Part shown: positions 6,631 to 10,627 of the stretch, piece after piece
Layout: each line of letters opens with the position of its first letter
Position numbering within the stretch: the first letter of the stretch is position 1
DNA from: Methanosarcinales archaeon
GTDB taxonomy: Archaea > Halobacteriota > Syntropharchaeia > Alkanophagales > Methanospirareceae
Assembly (NCBI GenBank): GCA_003661125.1
Contig: QMVO01000036.1
Location: 1 to 10,627, forward strand
Reading direction: 5' to 3'
DNA length: 10,627 nucleotides
Notes under the pieces: model-generated
What the model was told of the DNA's origin: nothing
The model's database searches: none
Seen by the model: the letters and a program-made list of their open reading frames with translations, nothing else
Position numbers and translations under genes: made by a program

Positions 6631-7895
6631 TTTCGCTTCACCCTCACCCAGACAAACACAGCGACAGGGATAAAAATGATAACAAGTGCAACAAAGAGTG
6701 CCAGATTCGGCAATTCGCTCTTATGCGGTTCCTTTACCTCTATATGCACCAGGTATCCCGTGGTTTCGTATCGCCTGTCGGTGTCCACATCTCGAAATAC
6801 CAGTTTAAAAGGTATTTCAGTATCTCCAATGTGCAGGCTGCTGGTATAGACATCAAAAGAAGCAGAAAAGACGTCCCCTACTTCCATGTCCCCGATAAAA
6901 TATTCAGAAGGCAGTATTCTGAGTCCTTCTATCTCTGGCATCACAGATACCGCTTTAATATCCTTTGCCTTTCCATTAGCCACGTCAAAGTCTATCTTTG
7001 CAATTTCTCCTTTTAAAACAGACTCTGGCGCATTCACCAGAATAAGCTTTACATCCGCAATACTCCGCACCAATATAGACGATTTAAATTCGTTTTGATG
7101 CGAATTGATGCCATTTTTGTAGGAGACCTCAAAAGAGAACTCTTTATTTCCCGCAGCAATAGGCGTGAAAGTGAAATTTATCTCCTTCTTTTCATACGCT
7201 CCCAAATCACCTATGAATATTTGTTCTGGCGTGAATTCTAACCCATCACTCTTTAATTTCATGCGCACATTCACACCGCTCACTAAATTGGGTCTGTTAT
7301 TCGCCACCACTATCTCTATCTCCTTTGACTCGCTGAGCGAAATCTCAGAGGGGATGTCCTTCTCAAGTATTTCCACTACACTGCTGTCCACTTTCACAGG
7401 CACGGGGAATCGCACATTTTCGCCATTTTCCACTTCTATGCATACTTCAGGTAAGTAAGTGCCATCTTGGGCGTAAGTAGTGGCTTTTATGGGTAAAGAA
7501 ATTGCTATGCTCTCACCGGGTCCTAAAGCACCTACGTTGTAGTATTCAGAGCGTTGAGAGCCTCCTCGAAACCATTCTATATCCCTGCTTCTGCTGCTCA
7601 GCCGTATGTTCTCGATTTCTGCACTTATTGTCGCTGTTGTTTTAGTAGCCGAAGTGTACATGGTTGTCATGGTCTTAGTTTCAGTCTCTGTTGATAGTTT
7701 ACCCATATTTTGGATTGTTACAGTGATAGTGCCGGTATCGCCAGGCATCAAGACCTCGGGCTCTACTACATAATTTGTAATCATAACGGCGGGACCCTCG
7801 ACAGCGAAAGCTGATGCTGGTGCAAGGAGTAATAAGAAGATAACAGCAAAAAGCACTGCCATGAGAAAATTGATTTTTTTTGCTTGTACACTCAT
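6627..7895 (-). CDS. Surface protein with CARDB-like repeats, signal peptide and C-terminal membrane anchor
   Basis: A 422-residue exported protein. Residues 1-32 are a signal peptide (basic lead, long hydrophobic core, cut near ASAFAVEG). Three beta-sandwich repeats of the CARDB/S-layer-like (COG1361-type) kind follow at about 36-170, 175-275 and 280-388; each ends in a related block: VGALGPGESIAISLPI, FIGDLGAYEKKEINFTF and FIGDMEVGDVFSASFDV. A single hydrophobic helix at about 395-417 with a basic WVRVKRK tail anchors it, so most of the chain sits outside the cell. A threonine-rich insertion (TETKTMTTMYTSATKTT, 70-86) lies in the first repeat. The protein has no recognisable catalytic motif and probably serves in adhesion, the cell envelope or as an accessory to a transporter. 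It is coupled to CobA by a GTGA overlap, which is unexpected for a structural protein. Confidence 0.8.
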   Translation of the reverse strand: MSVQAKKINFLMAVLFAVIFLLLLAPASAFAVEGPAVMITNYVVEPEVLMPGDTGTITVTIQNMGKLSTETETKTMTTMYTSATKTTATISAEIENIRLSSRSRDIEWFRGGSQRSEYYNVGALGPGESIAISLPIKATTYAQDGTYLPEVCIEVENGENVRFPVPVKVDSSVVEILEKDIPSEISLSESKEIEIVVANNRPNLVSGVNVRMKLKSDGLEFTPEQIFIGDLGAYEKKEINFTFTPIAAGNKEFSFEVSYKNGINSHQNEFKSSILVRSIADVKLILVNAPESVLKGEIAKIDFDVANGKAKDIKAVSVMPEIEGLRILPSEYFIGDMEVGDVFSASFDVYTSSLHIGDTEIPFKLVFRDVDTDRRYETTGYLVHIEVKEPHKSELPNLALFVALVIIFIPVAVFVWVRVKRK

Positions 7896-7953
7896 TTCAT
7901 TTATTTTATTTGTATCCTCCTTCCATTTTTTGGACTTCCTAACTAACTAAAAT

Positions 7954-7971
7954 AACCGTCTTAGCACGGTT
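7954..7971. terminator. Small hairpin between the surface-protein and 94-residue genes
   Basis: AACCGT at 7954-7959 pairs with ACGGTT at 7966-7971 around a 6-base loop. On the minus strand it lies about 35-50 bases after the stop of the 94-residue gene (8005) and is followed by ATTTTAG, so it may end that transcript. A TATA-like TTTATAAAG on the minus strand (7976-7985) just before it could also start transcription of the surface-protein gene, in which case the hairpin would sit near the start of that leader, ahead of a GGAGGA at 7916-7921. Confidence 0.35.
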
Positions 7972-8004
7972 TTTCTCTTTATAAAAAAGAAAAAGTGCTT
8001 TTAC

Positions 8005-8289
8005 TTACTCCACCTTGACTTTTTCCTTCTTCTCTTCCTTGCCTTCAAGCTCTCCCTTATACGTCTCCAGAAGCTCTATCTCCTTCTCAACGACCTTATT
8101 TATCGCTTTCAACGCGCTTATTCTCACTTCTATGAGGTTCGAGGCGAGCTTCGATGGACCAGGAAGATAGTCCTCGAGTGACTCCGCTAAGCCTCCTACC
8201 ACATCTACCGCCACCCGTAGAGGAGTAAGAGCTGCCCCTGCAAGTACCTTCACCGCTTTTACCAATTCTTCTTCTTTATCCTCGCTCAT
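8005..8289 (-). CDS. Small helical protein of unknown function, partner of the ArsA-like ATPase
   Basis: A 94-residue protein not recognised as a known family. It starts MSEDKEEELVKAVK, has a moderately hydrophobic stretch LAGAALTPLRVAVDVVGGLA (16-35), then SLEDYLPGPSKLA, a long predicted helix ending VVEKEIELLETYKGEL, and a highly charged tail EGKEEKKEKVKVE. There is no signal peptide and no clear full membrane span; it resembles an amphipathic, possibly oligomerising or membrane-skimming protein. ATG 8289 is preferred because it overlaps the end of the ArsA-like gene by 14 bases, with AAAGGCG just before it; upstream in-frame ATGs at 8301 and 8328 lie further inside the ATPase gene. The tight overlap argues for joint expression and perhaps physical interaction. 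Confidence 0.75.
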   Translation of the reverse strand: MSEDKEEELVKAVKVLAGAALTPLRVAVDVVGGLAESLEDYLPGPSKLASNLIEVRISALKAINKVVEKEIELLETYKGELEGKEEKKEKVKVE

Positions 8290-9217
8290 CGCCTTTTTCA
8301 TCAATGAAATATATGTGAAGTTCATCATTTAAAAGTTTCGCGCGGTCCAGCTTCATTATATGTGCGATTGTGGGGAGAGGAATGAAGTTTCTAACTTCTC
8401 CTACATCGGTTGAAATAACCACTGAGAGGTCCTCACCCGCTCTTTCCACCTCACACACCTCTTTATACTTGCTTGCAAAGGGTAAGGGCAGGGGAACTAT
8501 CACTTCTAAACCATAGTTCGACTCTGTCACTTTGATCGCCTTCCCCTCAAAGTAAACCTTAGCAGGGTCTTCGTCTCCGAACAACTCATCCCCAAGCTCA
8601 GATAGAAGCCTCAAACCTTTTACTTCAGACTGAAACAGCCGCAGTCTTTTCAATGGCAGAGGATAAAATGCCGCTTCTGCTTCTGCTAAATATTTCTCCT
8701 GCGCATCCTTCCACTCCTTGAAATACGAATCGCTGACCTTTTCTGGAATTACCTTGTTCATTATTCCGAGGTCAACGTTTATATCGTAGAGGTTTGCAAG
8801 CAGGTGCGTTCTTCTCAGGTTCTGTATACTGAATGCATCTGGATTTGCAATCAACCTCAAACTTGTGACTTCTCTGTCAACTATGATGTTTTTAAGTCTG
8901 CCAAGAATCTCCATTAACTTGATGTCTTCACTTATCACTTCCTTGCTCGGTGTTGGAACGCCAACTATCGGCTCCACTACTTTCGCGATATTCGCTTCTT
9001 TTATCGGGTCCACCTGAATAGCCCACAGCTTGTCGCTGCCACCGGTCTTGGTTGGGGTATATTGAATCTGCGTTTCAAACGCATCAGAAATCGTATGTGC
9101 GGGGTCAGACGAAATAACCAGTGTCTCGTAACCCAACTCAGACAGTTTTAAGGCGGTTGCAGATGAGATAACCGATTTACCAGACCCACCTTTACCCGTG
9201 TAGAAGATGACGCGCAT
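8276..9217 (-). CDS. ArsA/Get3-like ATPase
   Basis: A 313-residue deviant P-loop ATPase. The Walker A is YTGKGGSGKSVISSATA at 6-22, a variant of the usual GKGGVGKT; switch I is VISSDPAHTISDAF at 34-47, as in ArsA and Get3. A segment reading NPDAFSIQNLRRTHLLANLY corresponds to the region after switch II in ArsA relatives, and MNKVIPE to the NKV strand. A conspicuous DHTPTGHTLR-type block is not visible, so the mid part diverges from arsenite pumps and classical Get3. There is no arsenical membrane pump or regulator nearby. Function is therefore open: chaperoning or ATP-driven remodelling of a membrane-associated protein is more likely than arsenite export. ATG 9217 is chosen because GGGAGGCG at 9226-9233 is spaced eight bases from it; an upstream in-frame ATG at 9235 lies directly before that ribosome site. 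A weak TATA-like GTTATACAA is at 9262-9270. Confidence 0.88.
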   Translation of the reverse strand: MRVIFYTGKGGSGKSVISSATALKLSELGYETLVISSDPAHTISDAFETQIQYTPTKTGGSDKLWAIQVDPIKEANIAKVVEPIVGVPTPSKEVISEDIKLMEILGRLKNIIVDREVTSLRLIANPDAFSIQNLRRTHLLANLYDINVDLGIMNKVIPEKVSDSYFKEWKDAQEKYLAEAEAAFYPLPLKRLRLFQSEVKGLRLLSELGDELFGDEDPAKVYFEGKAIKVTESNYGLEVIVPLPLPFASKYKEVCEVERAGEDLSVVISTDVGEVRNFIPLPTIAHIMKLDRAKLLNDELHIYFIDEKGDERG

Positions 9218-9225
9218 TTTTTTTT

Positions 9226-9233
9226 CGCCTCCC
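9226..9233 (-). promoter_or_regulatory. Strong Shine-Dalgarno site that decides the ArsA-like start
   Basis: On the minus strand GGGAGGCG is followed by eight A and then ATG 9217. Its strength and spacing favour 9217 over the longer frame starting at ATG 9235, which would place the ribosome site inside the coding sequence. Confidence 0.7.
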
Positions 9234-9364
9234 ATGAGTCTACTTATTCCATATGTGCATTTGTATAACCATCACGATCCTCTTTTTGAGGAATTTACTT
9301 ATGGTGATGCTGGTAAAAGAGGAAGAAAATTAAAAAAATACCTGAGATTCCAGAACCGCTCTGA

Positions 9365-9943
9365 ATCTCGAAATCGAAAGTTTCCGTACAATCGTTCTGC
9401 AAACTCGTCCTCGGAATATTCCATCGAGAAAAATTTGAGATCTTTGCAGATAATTTCCTTGAGGATACTTTCTCCGAACTCAACGCTTCGTCTCCCGAAG
9501 AGGTCTCGCTTGACAAAGTCAAACCTGCTAGAAGAGAACTTGACAAAGTGGCATTTGAAATTTTGGGGTTAACAGAAGAAGAGCAATTAGAGGTTTACAA
9601 AGCAGTTGTGGATTTGGTCAAGTCGAGGATAGAGAAGGCAAGAAGCGTTTCGAGGAACAACAAGAACAAGAAGAAGTTTTCAGAAGTTGATTTGCTTGTT
9701 AAGAGGACGCTGGATTCTTTAGGAGGAGAAGATATCCTCAAAAACTTTTTTGATGGCATAGGCGAATACGAGGAGTTGATTTTACCGCGTTTCAGAAAGG
9801 AAGCAAGGATTGAGAAGACCCTGTCGGGCTGGCAACTGACTGATGGAAAGGAGAGAGCGTTTTTTGACGATAAAAAGCAAGCTGTGTATTGCGGGATACT
9901 GGCGTTTATGGGGATGGATGAAAATCCCGAAAGAAATGAATGA
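9365..9943 (+). pseudogene. C-terminal remnant of an Eco57I-like (type IIG/N6-adenine) DNA methyltransferase
   Basis: An open frame runs from just after a TGA at 9362 to the TGA at 9941-9943. It has no credible start: the first GTG (9548) lies in the middle of the conserved block. The peptide contains FEIFADNFLEDTFSEL, then SLDKVKPARRELDKVAFEIL, GLTEEEQLEVYKAVVDLV and KSRIEKARS, a pattern I know from the C-terminal end of archaeal class I SAM-dependent DNA methyltransferases with Eco57I-like architecture. The catalytic parts (the SAM-binding glycine motif and NPPY) are missing; upstream, 9240-9364 is broken by stops in all three plus-strand frames. The end (VSRNNKNKKKFSEVDLL to DENPERNE) looks complete. 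About 193 codons remain of a protein normally near 1000 residues, so this is a decayed, 5'-truncated gene. Functional translation of a short protein from GTG 9548 is possible but unlikely. Confidence 0.72.
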
Positions 9944-10043
9944 GGAGAAGGTGAAAGCACTCCGGAATATCGTAGATTCTGTGTTCCAGGCTATTAATGC
10001 TACCCTAGAGACGGTAACGGATAAAAAGAGAAGGGATGCAATA
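9936..10043 (+). pseudogene. First ~36 codons of the gene behind the methyltransferase, cut by a rearrangement
   Basis: ATG 9936 overlaps the methyltransferase stop by eight bases and begins a well-formed helical peptide (MNEEKVKALRNIVDSV, then FQAINATLETVTDKKRRDAI). ATG 9918 is an alternative start in the same frame. After about codon 36 the frame enters the antisense of the nifH-like relic and reads as unnatural proline/serine-rich sequence to 10460, so the real gene was cut here. The family is not recognised. Its position suggests it belonged to the same restriction-modification operon. Confidence 0.55.
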
Positions 10044-10375
10044 ATCACACCACGCCCTGCACACCCCACGCCTGGCTCGGGACCTCCACATTCAACGCAT
10101 AAAACGCCATTATACCCCTCATGGACTACTTTTTCCATCGTTATGGATTTACTATCTACCAGATCGCTCACCTCTAACCTCCTAATTCCCTTTTCCCTCA
10201 TCACCTCCAGAACCGTGTCAATATCGGTGTCACCACGTAGATTGCGGGTGCAGTCTGCTTTCGATCGCACCCGATCCTCATTACCTTCAAACCCGCATCT
10301 GCGTATGCAGCAGCCAGATTTGATGCTATTGTGGATTTTCCTATGCCTCCTTTCCCGTAGATTGCTCTGTCTCAT
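10037..10375 (-). pseudogene. NifH/CfbC-type iron protein, N-terminal part with two frameshifts
   Basis: The minus strand begins MRQ at 10375, with the same start as nifH-family proteins, but the frame is lost at once. From 10365 another frame reads AIYGKGGIGKSTIASNLAAA and then AGLKVMRIGCD, the P-loop and the strand after it. At 10262-10263 one base of the expected proline codon is missing, and the original frame resumes with KADCTRNLRGDTDIDTVLE, then VLCVECGGPEPGVGCAGRGV, which includes the first [4Fe-4S] cysteine. Homology stops at 10037, so about 110 of about 270-290 residues remain and the second cluster cysteine is gone. It cannot be functional. The family delivers electrons to nitrogenase, to the F430-making CfbD, or to related reductases; which one is unclear. 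The unusual C in place of S before GGPEPG is noted. Either frameshift might be an assembly error, but the truncation is independent of them. Confidence 0.88.
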
Positions 10376-10378
10376 CTC

Positions 10379-10519
10379 TCACCGACCACCGTCCTCAAAA
10401 TTCAAAACGGTGTTCAACACCTTTTCAATAAGTGTTGGAACACCCCGAAATCCCGCATAAGGCGCATCAGAAAGCGAAACCCCGTCTATGACAGGATAAG
10501 AAAATTTGTATTTGTATAG
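10379..10519 (-). pseudogene. C-terminal end of a nitrogenase component-1-like protein (NifD/NifE/CfbD-like)
   Basis: An open minus-strand frame of 46 codons, not preceded by a start and blocked by TAG at 10522-10520, reads KYKFSYPVIDGVSLSDAPYA, then GFRGVPTLIEKVLNTVLN and ends EDGGR. The YPVIxGVxLxDAPYxGFRGxxxLIE pattern is characteristic of the C-terminal part of component-1-type proteins, which bind the substrate-reducing cofactor in nitrogenases and tetrapyrrole reductases. Its stop lies three bases before the nifH-like start, the spacing of an operon with the component-1 gene first. Upstream of 10520 no further homology is visible, so the 5' nine-tenths of the gene is gone. Confidence 0.7.
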
Positions 10520-10627
10520 CTACCCTTTATTTTAAAACTTTCCATGCGATATTCTTGCAATAATGGTTAGGGTGGTAATCCATCAGCGCAACATTTGGAG
10601 TGGAAGCAGGGGTATTTAAATATAGCA
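10520..10627. other. Gene-free right edge with a TATA-like element
   Basis: No coding homology is visible on either strand. At 10613-10624 the nearly self-complementary TATTTAAATATA could be a TATA box for a gene beyond the right edge on the plus strand. The left breakpoint of the component-1 relic lies near 10520. Confidence 0.3.

Noticed and set aside
8276..9217. An arsenite-efflux ATPase (arsA in an ars operon).
   Set aside because: No arsenite pump, reductase or regulator is present, and it is paired with an unrelated small protein; only the ATPase fold can be supported.
9240..9364. Upstream coding part of the methyltransferase in another frame.
   Set aside because: I read all three plus frames; each has stops and none matches the motifs expected for that part of the enzyme.
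9207..9572. A 121-residue plus-strand open frame beginning inside the ArsA-like gene.
   Set aside because: Its composition is unlike a real protein (basic and serine/asparagine-rich), and the recognisable methyltransferase C-terminus is in another frame over the same bases.
10037..10375. Programmed frameshifting in the nifH-like gene.
   Set aside because: No slippery sequence is obvious at either shift, and the gene is truncated in any case, so decay or sequence error explains it better.
9843..10460. A 205-residue plus-strand open frame across the right end.
   Set aside because: Only about its codons 26-67 look like a protein; the first part overlaps the methyltransferase remnant in another frame and the rest is the antisense of the nifH-like and component-1 relics, with unnatural proline/serine-rich composition.

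Overview
The window looks like a chromosomal piece of a methane-metabolising euryarchaeon. The strongest sign is a methanogenesis marker 15-type ATPase at 4047-5309, a family known mainly from methanogens and anaerobic methane/alkane oxidisers. Archaeal TATA-like promoters, many GTG/TTG-type starts with variable Shine-Dalgarno sites, a CARDB-type surface protein, moderate GC content and a nifH-like relic agree with this. An ANME-1/Methanophagales-like host is my best guess, but that is inference.

Layout, left to right. (1) 1-114, minus: the start of an IS630-type transposase that runs off the left edge, followed by about 220 bases without a gene. (2) 334-696, plus: a small winged-helix regulator with a clear TATA box, then a non-coding stretch with facing 7-base repeats. 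(3) 921-3988, plus: two translationally coupled, 511-residue antiporter-like membrane subunits of the MrpD/NuoL/NuoM family, without any other Mrp or complex I genes. (4) 4047-6076, plus: the marker 15 ATPase, then a methylthioadenosine/methylthioinosine phosphorylase. (5) 6094-7895, minus: a CobA-type corrinoid adenosyltransferase translationally coupled behind a signal-peptide plus C-terminal-anchor CARDB-type surface protein. (6) 8005-9217, minus: an ArsA/Get3-like ATPase overlapping a 94-residue helical protein of unknown function.

(7) 9240-10627 is a gene graveyard that ordinary ORF calling obscures. It holds the C-terminal end of an Eco57I-like DNA methyltransferase without its catalytic part (plus strand), the first ~36 codons of the gene behind it (plus), the N-terminal ~110 residues of a NifH/CfbC-type iron protein with two frameshifts (minus), and directly upstream of that the last 46 codons of a nitrogenase component-1-like protein (minus). 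The iron protein and the gene behind the methyltransferase were both cut and joined 3' end to 3' end at about 10036-10048. The relics record a lost restriction/modification locus and a lost nitrogenase-like (F430-type, nitrogen-fixing or other) locus.

The intact genes connect through energy and cofactor metabolism: ion-translocating membrane subunits, a probable methyl-coenzyme M reductase maturation factor, purine/methylthio salvage and cobamide activation. No tRNA, rRNA or CRISPR array was seen.
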